DNA of 64,000 bases from Megalonaias nervosa (lineage: Eukaryota > Mollusca > Bivalvia > Unionida > Unionidae): positions 1 to 64,000 of the forward strand of contig JAECUM010093994.1 in NCBI GenBank assembly GCA_016617855.1, in the 5' to 3' direction. Positions 38,001-45,689 of this stretch are shown here, one piece after another; positions within the stretch are counted from its first letter, which is position 1, and every line of letters starts with the position of its first letter. Below the pieces are notes generated by a model. That model was not told the DNA's origin. It worked only from the letters and a program-made list of their open reading frames with translations, and made no database searches. Made by a program: the position numbers and the translations under genes.

Positions 38001-41000
38001 CACTATAAACTGCAGACATCATAGTGATATGACTGAAGATTTTTTAAAGCTATGTTACAAATCCAAAAGACACACACACACACACACACTTATGTCACCA
38101 TGGAAACAAAATATGGTATTAGTAGTAAATAAAGTGAGAGTGCAACAACCTAGGTACAATAACAGGTAGTGTAACAATCAAGAGTGCTAGAACATAGGGT
38201 TTTCAGTTGGAGTCTTTACAGAAGCAGAGGACTGGAGGGAGAGATTTGCACTTTCTAGATGACTTGTGCTATAGCGATGAAGGGGATCTGTAATGAATGT
38301 CTGTTTGTTCCATCATGGTTTTGTTTTTGCTCAAGAACTTTTAAAGATTCTATTGGTTGAAACCAGATTTGGTTTCAATTCTGTTTTATGTTAAAAAACA
38401 TGGTTAAATTCAGTTTTCATCATTTTTTCCAACAGAATTTAACAAATATGTGGCCCTTGTTTGACTTAAAATTTCCTAATGAAATGCATTATATTGGTGG
38501 GGGCATTGTTGTCATATAAGTACATTTCTGGTTCTTTGTTTTCTTGCTGTAACAGACTTGAAGTGAGAGTGCCCTTTTTGGACCACAAATTCACAAGTTA
38601 TTACCTGAGTTTACCAGCAGAAATGAGATGTCCACAGTCTGGAATTGAGAAGCATTTGCTACGTTCTGCATTTGATGGAAAAGGCCTCATACCAGATGAG
38701 ATCTTGTGGAGGCCTAAGGAGGCATTCAGTGATGGTGTGTCCTCAGTTAAGAAGTCCTGGTATGAAATCCTTCAGAGCTACATTGACGAACAGGTAACAG
38801 TCATACATTACATTTGTGTACCTGTGTATATTTTTTTCAAGGTCATAATGCATTGTGTTTAAATTACAGGATGAGACCCTTAAATTTGGAAAGAACCCAC
38901 TTCGGATTATATTGAAAAAGACAGTGATATCTATTTATAGCAAACAGCATGGTTTTTGCATATTTGGTGCTTTAAACAGAATTGGTTAAACAAGGAAACA
39001 TTTACATGTTCTGTATTTACACCTTGAAACAAGTTATTTGTTACATCAATAAATTTCTTAAATCCAGATTCATCATAGTTGGTTGTGTTCTGATTGCTGT
39101 TCCATGTGAAATTGTTCGGTAATGCCAGGAATAATGAGTGAACTAATTTTCAGGTACAGGTGACACTTGATTTATGTCAATTCAATTTACACACTTTCAT
39201 TTTAACACATTGCCAGTGTGCTATTTTTTACACCCCTGCTAGAGCCATTTGCTGCAATTCATGTGCAGCTCACATATGTGCCGTTATACTACTTTCGATT
39301 TATGCCATAACCTCAGGAACACATCTATGGCATAAACCAAGCATCACCTGTACACAGAATGAGGCATATGTACAAACAAGCAGAGATACAATTTGAATCA
39401 CGACATGAATAAAATATAAATAGAAATGGAAATAATTAAAATATATATAAATATTTGCAACAATGTGAGATTTCATGAATTTATATTATTTTAGAGACTA
39501 TCAGATGTTTTGGTTTTGCAAAAAAAACCCCAAAACAATTATCATCAATACCCACAAGTCGAGTGCAGCTGCAAACAGCATAGACCCTGATTTTCCGTTG
39601 CATACTGCACTGGAAAATAAATGTCTATGTTGTTTATTTTACTGATTACTCCTAACAAATTGCATAGACGCAGATCCGCTGGTGCATTATGCAACAGCAT
39701 ATCCGAGTCTTTGCAGTTTGTAATTTGATGCGAACTTAAAAGTGAGGATATACGGAAATTTTTGAGAAAATAAATAACTTTTTTCTAACTTTTTAAATTT
39801 TTATACTGGGAAGAGGTTCCATTGTTTCCAAAGAAACCTTATTGTTTGTTGGATGTGTAAATTCATGGTTTTTATGCATTAGTAGTTAGTTTGACTCATT
39901 TATCTGTATTTAGTATGTATATTTATAGAACTATACCTGTCACACTGGTACAAAAGGCGACATCCAATTTTGTTGCGATAAGACAACTACTATTCCCCTA
40001 ATGATAAAAACTGCCTTGCTTTTAAATATGACATATTGATGCCTTTGAGTTACATTGACAAGAAAGATTAGACATGTTTGCACATCGATTCACATGATAC
40101 ATCTTTGTTTGAACAATGCCTTTCTTGTGAAGCAAAAGTTTAGTTTGCATAGACTGACCAGTCACTATTGATACATTCTAGTGACTGTTTAAGGCAGGGA
40201 GAAACCATTGTTTCTGAAGCATCTTGCCACTGACTGCAGATAGCAGGTGACCGTTACACACATGACACTTATATAGGAAATTTGCTAGGGGAAAATTAGA
40301 ATGACCATCCTGACAGATTATCACTATGTAAAGGTGACTGTTAGGACATGTTTGATTGTGTATTTAAAAACCAGCATACTTCAGACCTGTTTACCCATAC
40401 ATTTGCTTGTCCGCATTTTAAGCAATGTCTCTCAGTATTTTTAGAAGGCAGTCAGTATTTTCATTCAGTGTTTCTAACATCTTAACGCAACACACATCAC
40501 CTGTGAAACAACACACAAATAGAAGACAATATCAATCACTATAATTACCATTATGTAATATTGCACACATACTGACTATACAATATTCTGTAAATAACTT
40601 CTAGTTTAAGATGCTGGCATTCAGGCAATTCTGTGTTGCAAGGCAAAGTCTGCAGAAATTGAACACCACTGACTTAGAAATCCTGTTTATATTATAGTGA
40701 TAAAAACCAAAAGAATACCTCCACACACCCAAATTCATTCCATTATTTACCTCCATTACTTTCTCTAGAAAATTTGTTTTCTCAGCTTCACACATATCCA
40801 TAACATTTTAAATAAAGTCAATTCTCTACAATTTACATGATTAAGAAAGACTTGGTATAAAACATTATGACATTGTCACTATCTGTTCACTCAGAAAATA
40901 ATAACTTCATCTAGATAGGTGAAGGAAATCTTGTTTATTTCATAAAATCTAGTATCAGCTTGTCAACATTTACTAGAATGGAAACAAGTTTCATATATTA

Positions 41001-44000
41001 TTTGTACAAAGTTTGTCAACAATATCAAACTGATCCACTTGGAATTAATATTTTAATGAAGGCATAGTCTATGGGTTTTTAATGGCGACATAATAGGCAC
41101 TCTTTATCCTATTCTGCTGGTCATCTGTCCACTCTTTGGTAAAATTCTTTGGTTTTAACTTCAGGACCAAAAGAGCCTCAGTGGTCTGATTGGCTAGTGA
41201 GGATCTCTGATCTGTAAAACATTTTAACTTGTCAGCTGTGCTCAATGACAGATTCATATTTATGATCAACCTACACAGAATCTCCTCGGCACATGTTATT
41301 TGCTTTTGAAGTATGTGTTGATCACTGACTTCCTTTCCCTTCATCACTGACCAAATATTTCTATTTCCCTTCACTAAAGATTCCAATTTTGCATGATTTT
41401 CCGATTCCACGTACCGTGAAGTCTTTCCTTCCACCATGTGCACAGGAAAGTCTAAGTTGCAAACAGTGCAGAGCACCAAATGTTCACCTTTTGACGATGG
41501 TTTAAGGCATGGCCACAGAGTATTATAAACTGGTAGAAAATGCTGCTTTCTATGTTTAGACTTTCCATTTTTATCATCAGTTTCATGCTGAAACTTTCTT
41601 GTCGGTGGCATTTTCTTTATTTAAACAACCGGATGTTGAGAATGTTAAAATCAGTGATGTGGCACAGACTGCGGATGCGGACGCAGACCAAAGAGACGAT
41701 ACAATGAAAGGAAACGGAATGAAAAAAGGCTTAAAAATTAATTTAAAAAACTTACTAAATAAATGCAACCTCAAATCGTATTTTCATATCAATGACCGTT
41801 GTGCTTTATTCCGTACAAATATGGTAAAATATGGATAGGTAAACAGGTCTGATACTTAGGTTGTATTTTCTGGACTTAAAACCTCTCAACTGACGAACCA
41901 TTCTCCAGGTAATCAAAGTCAGAAACTTCATGGCTAAATTAATACCCTTCTGGGAAAGACTAATGCAGAACTGCAGGCTAGCAAACCTGAAAAACACGTT
42001 TTAGTTTTTGTTTACCTATAAATATCATTCACAAGAGTGCAAAAATGCCATCTGGTTCTGGAAGAGGTACTAAAAAAAATAGAAAACCCAGGAGAAAATC
42101 GTTTATGTTTGATAATAGGAATTTTAATTGGATGCAGTAACAGCTGATTGGTTCAGTTACTATGGTGATACCTAGGAGCAACACTGAAATTCAGAAAAAT
42201 GTATACATGGGTTTTAAAAAAATCCATGTAAATGATGATGATTGTAAATGGCATATTACCAGGTCAAAACAGCAGCAGGCCAGAATGGTGGCAACAAATG
42301 GGAAGACATCTTTTTCTTTACCCAGGTCTTGGCCATCAAGATATAAATCATATTACATCATATTATATTGAGAAATTACTTGTGGATGTTATGAAATACC
42401 TGATATGGCTTGGCTACACCACCATAGATTCCAGTATTATTAAGGTGACATGTTTGGCACACCATAGTATTTTTGTAAATATACTTTTTCCTTGCTTTGC
42501 TTGATGCCTACATTGCTTGTGCGGTACATGCATAATACATGTTACCGCGCACGACTGTATATATTACTTAGGGATCTTGATTGGGACAGCCATTAGCGGG
42601 AAGCTCTTTGTACGTTTAGCTGTTGGGGCGGGATCGCCATTATGTTTTGCCTAGTTCGAGCCAACAGGTTGGCTAACTAGGTGTGGATAACTGGGTGTGG
42701 ACTAACTAGATGTAGCTAGAGGCCGCTGTAGTAAGGAGAGATGAAAGACCGCCAGGAGAAGTCCATCTTGTGTGTGCATGGAAGGCCCGTGTGGTTAAAA
42801 TGACTGAGCTGGGAAAGCGGGTCAAGAGCATCATATGAAATGTCAAGTAAACATTGGTCATATGTATGAGAAATTTCAGAATAGTGTTTGACTATAAAGA
42901 GAAATGTCAGTATAGTGTTTGACTATAAAGTGAAATATCATTATAGTGTTTGACTATAAGAGAAATGTCAGACTGTAAAGAGAAATGTCAGTATTGTGGT
43001 TGATTATAGAGACAAAAGTGTTTGACTGTCTAAGATAATGTCATAGAGTTATCGAATATTCCAAATAATTATTTATTTGTTCTCCTTCATTGTTTTCCGT
43101 TGGGTCCATACTATGTACTCTTGTAATTATTTCAGTGTCCTGTTTCTTTATTTTACAGTCATTAGTGCGAGAGGATAATACATTTTTTTCAATGTCACTC
43201 ACATACGTGTTTGTTATTTCTTAAACCCCCTTCAGTCTCAAAGGGTGATAGCTCGATTACGTTACAGTGGACTCTTTCATTGAACATAATATACATTTAC
43301 TTTATCAAATTTCAAACATAAGTGTTTTATAAATTGAAAAAAATAATCATCTGAAAATGCTAGAGATTGGAACATTACTTATGATTCTCTTGTTAATAAT
43401 TTAAAACAATGTATTTATTTTTCGATCTATTTATATTGGCTTGAAAACTTTTTTTCACTACTGAAAACTAGAGGTTCCATGAAAACCTTCCCCAAACTAC
43501 TAGAACCTAGAGTTTCCACCAAGATCTACCTGAGAATACTCAAAACTAGAACTTCTGCATCTGAAAATCTTCCAGAAGGCTTGGAATGTTTGCATAACAC
43601 TATCAGTGGCTATGGACCCTAACTACTGCATTATAACAATGGGGAGCTCTATAAAATGCAAAGTTTCAGCTCCTCAATTATTTGAAAAGTATCAGATGTT
43701 TTAGCACAACCTATAGCATGTAATATCTTACAGTTCAGTCACAAAGAATTACATTGTCCATAGATTTGTTGTACATGAAACAACTATTAATTTTTTGCAG
43801 CACTAATATTTTGTAAAGATCATTGTCTTGTTTATTTGAGCAGTTTTAAAAGACACTCATGTTATTTAGAAATGTTGCTATTTGCTCTAATGCTGATAAT
43901 TTGAACATTTTGGTTGTTGTTTTGGGTTTAATGCCATTTTCAATGCATATATATGATGGCCAGTATATCTGGTGCAGGAAGAACCTGGGAAAATCCTGGG

Positions 44001-44342
44001 ATAAACTACATACCTATGGGATGCTACTGGCAAGTTTTTTCACATTCCCATGCTGATGAAGATTCTTTATTTTGATCATAAGATAGATTAATTGGAACAA
44101 TAAATTCCGGAATGTTCATTTTCTCTTTTTCTTATTTTCTTCAGATAAATGATGATGAGGTAGAAAAATCAGCAAAGTATTATCCACACAACCCTCCAAA
44201 AACCAAAGAAGCTTTGTACTACAGACAAGTGTTTGAGAAGAAGTACCCTGGTTTGGCACGCCTCATTCCATATTACTGGATGCCAAAGTGGCTGGAAACC
44301 AATGACCCTTCTGCAAGAACACTCAAACACTATAAGCAATAG
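10802..44342 (+). CDS. ASNS: Asparagine synthetase [glutamine-hydrolysing], 9 coding exons, complete
   Basis: Cytosolic enzyme making asparagine from aspartate, glutamine and ATP. The N-terminal Ntn glutaminase domain releases ammonia, and the C-terminal ATP-pyrophosphatase domain activates aspartate as beta-aspartyl-AMP. Coding exons: 10802-11050, 13193-13430, 14063-14248, 18675-18767, 22629-22756, 26705-26831, 34783-34990, 38556-38793, 44145-44342. All introns are GT-AG, phases agree at every junction, and the 1665-nt sum encodes 554 residues plus TAG (human 561). Visible motifs: MCGIW with nucleophile Cys2, HRGPDA 26-31, Arg49, NGE 75-77, Asp97, PPi loop SGGLDSS 255-261, GEGSDE 361-366, RVPFLD in exon 8, and WRPKEAF near the C-terminal region. 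The ATG at 10802 is chosen because Cys must follow Met1; earlier in-frame ATGs would bury it. A TTACAG acceptor at 10792-10797 suggests an upstream non-coding exon, which was not found. Introns are 0.6-8.0 kb and full of repeats. No frameshift or lost catalytic residue is seen. Confidence 0.97.
11450..12710. repeat. Degenerate repeat block in ASNS intron 1
   Basis: The phrase CCAAACTTTGTG-GATAGCTTGCAC recurs with changes near 11555, 12193, 12425 and 12570, along with GTCAAAAGATCAAGG and AGGTCACTGACT. Intron 1 otherwise shows no gene. Confidence 0.5.
13193..13430 (+). CDS. ASNS: ASNS coding exon 2 (residues 84-163)
   Basis: Acceptor CTCTTACAG at 13184-13192, donor GTGTGT at 13431, ends in phase 1. 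Carries CDGEV with Asp97, LDGEFTF, and [11 protein letters not shown], the last strands of the glutaminase fold, then CSEAKG at the end of the N-terminal domain. Confidence 0.95.
14063..14248 (+). CDS. ASNS: ASNS coding exon 3 (residues 163-225), interdomain linker
   Basis: Acceptor TCATCCAG, donor GTAATA at 14249, phase 1 at both ends. Encodes the less conserved linker between glutaminase and synthetase domains; PGHVESY (PGHYEVL in human) is the clearest anchor. Reading through the donor would hit a stop within four codons. Confidence 0.9.
14270..15075. repeat. Degenerate tandem repeat, about 125-135 bp units, ASNS intron 3
   Basis: TCTGATTTTATTAAA-CTT, ATATGGGCTTTT, CAAGATC and GTGATCT(C/T)ACAT phrases repeat about every 130 bp from 14360 to 15060. 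No coding signal. Confidence 0.55.
15154..15206. repeat. Short palindrome in ASNS intron 3
   Basis: TGATATCACTACAGTGGTGATA and its near reverse complement TATCACCACAGTGGTAATATCA flank a few bases. Likely a hairpin, of unknown role. Confidence 0.6.
15384..15998. mobile_element. Inverted-repeat element, family D, copy 1
   Basis: About 160 bp at 15384-15545 is matched inverted at about 15838-15998: CCCCTACC, TAAAAAC, AAGCATCA, TTAGTCATT, CTTGATTGTCACCA, GGTCCC, and their complements in reverse order. The core contains AAACAGACTGGCGC and ACATGTGTTCAAAGAGATG. No transposase frame, so non-autonomous. A second copy is at 56575. Confidence 0.7.
16018..16375. repeat. Minisatellite, about 60-bp unit, ASNS intron 3
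   Basis: About six copies of TGCAGTGAATGAGGTGCCAT followed by an A-run of 4-12, then CAGCAAAAATGAGATTTA. Unit length varies because the A-run varies. Confidence 0.85.
16376..16745. repeat. Diverged tandem duplication, about 180 bp
   Basis: TTTTATA-TTAGTTTTC, AATCACAGAAATTGTCAGTG, CACCCATA-GGTAT, TACCTGTAGTACTC and ACAAT-GGTA occur in order at 16385-16510 and again at 16585-16715. Confidence 0.65.
17090..17560 (+). repeat. Dispersed repeat family E, very diverged copy
   Basis: Phrases such as GCCACAATGGCCATCT, CTTGTCACTAAT, GAAAATTGTGCTCATCTGAC and TCATTACTCTTCT match the better copies at 30832 and 45690. Non-coding. Confidence 0.45.
18071..18163 (-). mobile_element. SINE family B, antisense head fragment
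   Basis: GGACAGAGGTGAGATGACAG, TTTAGAACACTCAGCTACTC and AGGACCCC are the reverse complement of the tRNA-like head of family B. The body is absent. Confidence 0.6.
18675..18767 (+). CDS. ASNS: ASNS coding exon 4 (residues 225-256)
   Basis: Small 93-nt exon between TATTTTAG and donor GTATAT. Encodes [18 protein letters not shown]; the ATP-binding PPi loop SGGLDSS is split between this exon and exon 5, inside the first Gly codon (phase 1). Confidence 0.95.
18835..19555 (+). repeat. Dispersed repeat family E, headless copy
   Basis: GAAAATGGTGC, CAGAGTGGCCATCTTGAAAA, TATCAACATGGGGTTTTCAC and the end block ATCAGAGATCGTATCAATAT, CAGCAGTTAAAAAGAA, GGGCTTCAGTC match family E. In ASNS intron 4; the open frames across it are not genes. 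Confidence 0.6.
20180..20370 (+). pseudogene. Non-LTR retrotransposon endonuclease fragment
   Basis: One frame with stops reads [28 protein letters not shown] and AEEGQLSDD, matching the start of the apurinic-type endonuclease of RTE/CR1-like LINEs (RRTALVARELARY...ALSETR...EEGQL, from memory). Sequence from about 19600 may be its 5' region. Interrupted and truncated; in ASNS intron 4. Confidence 0.7.
21095..22060. repeat. Minisatellite, 57-bp unit, ASNS intron 4
   Basis: About 17 units of TCATCTAGACTGTCTTTGCA / TCCAGACCAGTGGAAATGTC / TTAATCTGAACCTACAA. Units are nearly identical, with CAA/CAC and AATGG/AGTGG variants, and decay gradually to about 22520. Because 57 is divisible by 3, a 213-codon frame of 19-residue repeats appears at 20955-21596. 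It is not a gene. Confidence 0.95.
22061..22520. repeat. Decayed edge of the 57-bp minisatellite
   Basis: Phrases GAATGTCTTAATCTGAACC and TCTAGACTTTCTACTC continue with unequal spacing up to about 110 bp before exon 5. Old units at the edge of a younger, homogenised core. Confidence 0.7.
22629..22756 (+). CDS. ASNS: ASNS coding exon 5 (residues 256-298)
   Basis: Acceptor TTTTTTCCAG, donor GTAATA at 22757, ends in phase 0. Completes the PPi loop ([12 protein letters not shown]) and carries [11 protein letters not shown] and AARK, matching human FAIGMEDSPDL and AARK. It lies about 0.1 kb after the decayed end of the 57-bp minisatellite of intron 4. Confidence 0.95.
24141..24303. mobile_element. 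Palindromic miniature element, family F, copy 1
   Basis: Left arm GAGTCCAGCATTAAACTG, CACAGACCCAGATCT and right arm AGATCAGGGTCTGTGTTTAA, TGTTGGACTT are inverted repeats over about 65 bp. The 24/22-bp minisatellite begins only a few bases after its right end. Confidence 0.75.
24307..25112. repeat. Minisatellite, 24- and 22-bp units, ASNS intron 5
   Basis: About 34 units of ACATGACTATATACAGTAACTTGT, mixed with a shorter form in which TATATACAG becomes TGTACAG. Three-base multiples give short minus-strand frames rich in YKLLYIVM; these are artefacts. Confidence 0.95.
25860..25939. mobile_element. DNA-transposon terminus (right end), TA-flanked
   Basis: TTATAGCGGGGTCATACTG followed by TA is the reverse complement of CAGTATGACCCCGCTATAA, nearly identical to the left end at 28094. 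The other end of this copy was not found. Confidence 0.5.
26228..26612. repeat. Minisatellite, 28-bp unit, ASNS intron 5
   Basis: About 13 units of ACTCATTTCATTAGTCCC-TGCTGTACAC, with TTTGTCCC instead of TTAGTCCC in the first units. Ends about 90 bp before the exon 6 acceptor. Confidence 0.95.
26705..26831 (+). CDS. ASNS: ASNS coding exon 6 (residues 299-341)
   Basis: Acceptor CTGTTTAG at 26697-26704. The donor is the weak GTTCGT at 26832, chosen because phase 1 joins correctly to exon 7. Encodes [13 protein letters not shown] and [13 protein letters not shown], strongly conserved. A 28-bp minisatellite ends about 90 bp upstream of the acceptor. Confidence 0.94.
27346..27377. repeat. (ATGT)n microsatellite
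   Basis: About seven copies of ATGT in ASNS intron 6. Confidence 0.9.
27553..27670. mobile_element. Possible DNA-transposon terminus
   Basis: TACAGTCAAACCTGTCCTAA followed by GATCACTCGTACACAATGGCC and, further on, CTGTGTGTAATGGTCAG has the layout of repeated terminal motifs in TA-inserting elements. Only one end is visible. Confidence 0.35.
28094..28330. mobile_element. DNA-transposon terminus (left end), TA-flanked
   Basis: TA then CAGTGTAACCCCGCTATAAC, followed by two diverged internal repeats with ATAACATGATTGT / GTAACATAATTGT and CTCCAGA. TA flanks suggest the Tc1/mariner/pogo group. No transposase and no right end recognised. Confidence 0.5.
28335..30120. other. ASNS intron 6 interior, no gene recognised
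   Basis: AT-rich sequence. A stretch at 29541-29665 follows a good pyrimidine-rich acceptor (GTCCTTTAG) and stays open for 61 codons, but has no known relative and no matching place in ASNS. Confidence 0.3.
30122..30267 (+). mobile_element. SINE family B, 5'-truncated copy
   Basis: The 3' half of family B (GGGTCGGTGGTTCT, TACTGGCCACCATG, AAAAATGGCGTTAAAC) with an (ACA)n tail, in ASNS intron 6. Confidence 0.8.
30832..31660 (+). repeat. Dispersed repeat family E, long copy
   Basis: Starts TTTTAGCTCTTATGG-CG and TCAGAAGAGCTTACGGAATG, then several internal sub-repeats (AAATGGTGCCACTCAGA, GTCACTATTCCT, CAACATTGGGTTTTCACCAG), ending AGCAGTTAAAAAGAAGAAAT and AGACAGAAGGGCGTCAGTC. No open frame of note. 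It reads like a non-autonomous element with internal repetition. Confidence 0.65.
31690..31815. repeat. Short tandem repeat next to the 46-bp array
   Basis: ATATGGAATCTTCAGTTAAAGACAGGTGACTGCAAG occurs about three times with changes, ahead of the 46-bp minisatellite. Confidence 0.6.
31850..33906. repeat. Large minisatellite, 46-bp unit, ASNS intron 6
   Basis: About 45 units of AGGTTGTTCAGGGGAGCCAT / GAAAGTGTACTACCATGTTA / TAAGCT. Variants (AATTT for AAGCT, GGGGG for GGGG, TGCACT for TGTACT) recur in the same order: the block at about 32167-32370 is repeated at 32582-32785, 415 bp later (nine units plus one base). Units after 33650 are more diverged. Confidence 0.96.
33907..34780. other. ASNS intron 6 end, no gene recognised
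   Basis: GGTGAGAGACCACTGTA at 33973-33989 resembles the right end of a TA-inserting DNA element. The rest holds nothing identifiable before exon 7. Confidence 0.3.
34783..34990 (+). CDS. ASNS: ASNS coding exon 7 (residues 341-410), GEGSDE motif
   Basis: Acceptor CCTCATCAG, strong donor GTAAGT at 34991, phase 2 end. Encodes the synthetase-site motif SGEGSDE (360-366) and [10 protein letters not shown], then [11 protein letters not shown]. Trp409 sits where human has His (AAHG); bacterial AsnB also has AWG from memory, so it is probably the ancestral residue. Confidence 0.96.
34991..36780. other. ASNS intron 7, first part, no gene recognised
   Basis: AT-rich; no repeat family or conserved frame was recognised. 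Confidence 0.3.
36790..36962 (+). mobile_element. tRNA-derived SINE, family C
   Basis: TGGATGAGTAAGTAGAGCAT resembles box A, and GGTTCGATACAGTCCC near 36848 is a good box B. The body (GGGTTGGCTCC, GTGTGTCACTGGGATAGG) differs from families A and B. Single copy seen here, in ASNS intron 7. Confidence 0.55.
37428..37683 (+). mobile_element. tRNA-Leu-like SINE, family B, full length with target duplication
   Basis: Head GGCCGAGTGGTCTAAAGCGC (box A) and GGGTTTGAGTCTC (box B-like), body CTTGCCAGTAGCTTCTCATG, TACTGGCCGCCATGTATAGC, GAAAAATGGCGTTAAG, and a (CAA)n tail. The 13-bp sequence CAAACTTGTTACA flanks it exactly at 37415-37427 and 37684-37696, so this is a clean, fairly recent LINE-mediated insertion in ASNS intron 7. 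Confidence 0.9.
37768..38091 (+). mobile_element. tRNA-derived SINE, family A, copy 2 (fuller)
   Basis: Box A GGCCTAAGTGGTTAG and intact box B GGTTCGAACCTC in ASNS intron 7, followed by the family A body and an (AC)n tail at 38072-38091. It shows what copy 1 has lost. Confidence 0.8.
38556..38793 (+). CDS. ASNS: ASNS coding exon 8 (residues 410-489)
   Basis: Acceptor TGTAACAG, donor GTAACA at 38794, ends in phase 0. Encodes [28 protein letters not shown] and [11 protein letters not shown], all diagnostic of the C-terminal synthetase domain. Confidence 0.96.
39155..39352. mobile_element. TA-flanked miniature inverted-repeat element
   Basis: TA-CAGGTGACACTTGATTTATG at the left and CATAAACCAAGCATCACCTG-TA at the right are inverted repeats of at least 20 bp, with ATGCCATA also mirrored. 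TA at both ends fits Tc1/mariner-type insertion. About 200 bp, non-coding, in ASNS intron 8. Confidence 0.75.
39552..39742. mobile_element. Palindromic miniature element, family F, copy 2
   Basis: GCAAACAGCATAGACCCTGA and the complement of TATCCGAGTCTTTGCAG pair, with the core TTTACTGATTACTCCTAA shared with copy 3. In ASNS intron 8. Confidence 0.65.
41069..41611 (-). pseudogene. hAT/BED-type transposase N-terminal remnant, antisense in ASNS intron 8
   Basis: An uninterrupted 180-codon frame, [10 protein letters not shown] to KNP and TAG. Residues 27-80 hold [28 protein letters not shown] and [11 protein letters not shown]. This is the layout of the BED/C2H2-like finger at the start of hAT-type transposases and related host proteins, but the first expected His is Tyr (SRYVESENH where SRHv..kH is usual). 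Residues 106-130 ([23 protein letters not shown]) match the following AE-LF--F--EHNLP---ADH block. The catalytic domain is absent and the last 40 residues are unrecognised. It could be a transposon relic or a small co-opted gene; the frame is long for this AT-rich DNA. Confidence 0.6.
42539..43265. other. GC-richer block, possible solo LTR, with 31-bp repeats
   Basis: From TGTTACCGCGCACGACTG the base composition becomes GC-richer for about 280 bp (GGGAAGCTCTTTGTACG, GGGGCGGGATCGCC). Three to four 31-bp units with ATAGTGTTTGACTATAAAG follow at 42881-43020. A TGTTAC start and GTTACA near 43265 could be LTR ends, but no target duplication was found. Confidence 0.35.
43913..44055 (-). mobile_element. 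SINE family B, diverged antisense fragment
   Basis: GGGTTTAATGCCATTTT, GATGGCCAGTATA, GCTACTGGCAAG read as the reverse complement of the 3' half of family B, just before ASNS exon 9. Confidence 0.65.
44145..44342 (+). CDS. ASNS: ASNS terminal coding exon 9 (residues 490-554)
   Basis: Acceptor TTTTCTTCAG, stop TAG at 44340-44342. Encodes [26 protein letters not shown] and [11 protein letters not shown], the conserved C-terminus. It ends slightly earlier than human ASNS, which carries a few more residues. A diverged antisense SINE (43913-44055) lies about 90 bp upstream of the acceptor. Confidence 0.96.
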   Translation: MNDDEVEKSAKYYPHNPPKTKEALYYRQVFEKKYPGLARLIPYYWMPKWLETNDPSARTLKHYKQ

Positions 44343-45378
44343 AGGAAATACACAAAACGTTTTACAAGCAAAAGACGTGCATATCCATTAATCATTTGAA
44401 AAATGTGTAGATATGGCAATCGGTATGCCATTTTGGGTTCCATCATGTGCAGTTATCTGTGAGCATTCATTTCTCAGGTGACTTGTACTTAAGGTTATTG
44501 ACATCCCTTTATTCAGTTAAAAGAATAGTCTTGACAAAATTTCATTTATTCTCAGATATGTTTGAAAATCCAGTTAAAGAAATGAGTTTTTTAAATAGAC
44601 ATGTAAATTTTTCAGTGGTCTTCAACTATAACCAGTATATTAATTATGAACAAACTTTAGACTCTTGGTTAGGTAGTTATTATTAAAGATACAATTCTTA
44701 GTTTTAATGAATGCCTTGTTATCTTATCATTTTTAATATAACACTGTATTAGAGTTACTAGTACATGCAGAAATTCTCCATTTTTAACAGGGAAGGATAT
44801 TAATTCCATTATTAGACAGTAGAGAGGGAAAAGGAAAAAATCCATGTTTAATTTAGGGGAAATGATCATATTTCTCTCATAAATTGTACAGCAAAAATAT
44901 GAAATATCAAGTACATGAGTGAAAATCAAACTGGAGATTCACAATACTCCCAAGTCCAAGAGGACTGGAGAAGTTTCTTTTCTTGGTAGAAATTAAGGTG
45001 GATGGACAGTGTTTGTTTTCTTAATTTATGTTTGTGGGTATTAATGATTTTTTGCAGTATGCTATTCATTTTTGAAGAGTTCAGTGCAAAACTTTGGATT
45101 TGGGAAATTTAACTTCTTATGCTAGTATTGGTGAATGTATTATGTAAATATCTTTTTTGGAAAGGAAAGATCTAAAGGAAGCTATCAATGCTGTGAATAG
45201 ATGGAATGAAAATCACATTGCGTTTATTATCTACAATGCTTTAAAATTTAAACTGGAAATTTTGTGATGTCACATTCTGGTTTGGAGGTTTCAGTTAAGT
45301 TCTTTAGAATAGTTCAACATTCAGCATGCCTCAAAAGTAAACATGTTTAGATCTTTATAAGATAAGTTTATGAGTTTA

Positions 45379-45400
45379 AATAAAATATCCAAATAATAAA
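45379..45400 (+). promoter_or_regulatory. Likely ASNS polyadenylation signals
   Basis: Two AATAAA hexamers (45379-45384 and 45395-45400) are followed by a T-rich stretch near 45411-45430. They would give a 3' UTR of about 1.05 kb. No canonical hexamer was noticed between the stop codon and here. Position is inferred; no transcript evidence. Confidence 0.5.
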
Positions 45401-45689
45401 TATAAATACTATTTGTTTTTCCTTTTTATATGAATATGCAGTTATGAACGACATAAAATTTTGAATCCCCCCCCCAATATTTATAATAATTCATTGTCTG
45501 CTTATTGATATTTCTTTGAAGCAACACACGTTTTGAAAGATTACTGACTATAGTTCTTGCATACAGAGTTTCTAAAATTAAAATGGTATGCATTTAAGAT
45601 TCATCATATGAATTTGGTGGTCCTCAGACATGTATACTTGATGATACACTGGGCAGATAAAGCATATTTTTTCAACTGATCTCGCACAC

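Noticed and set aside
42045..42140. Short basic open frame ([19 protein letters not shown])
   Set aside because: 31 codons, no relatives recognised, no supporting signals.
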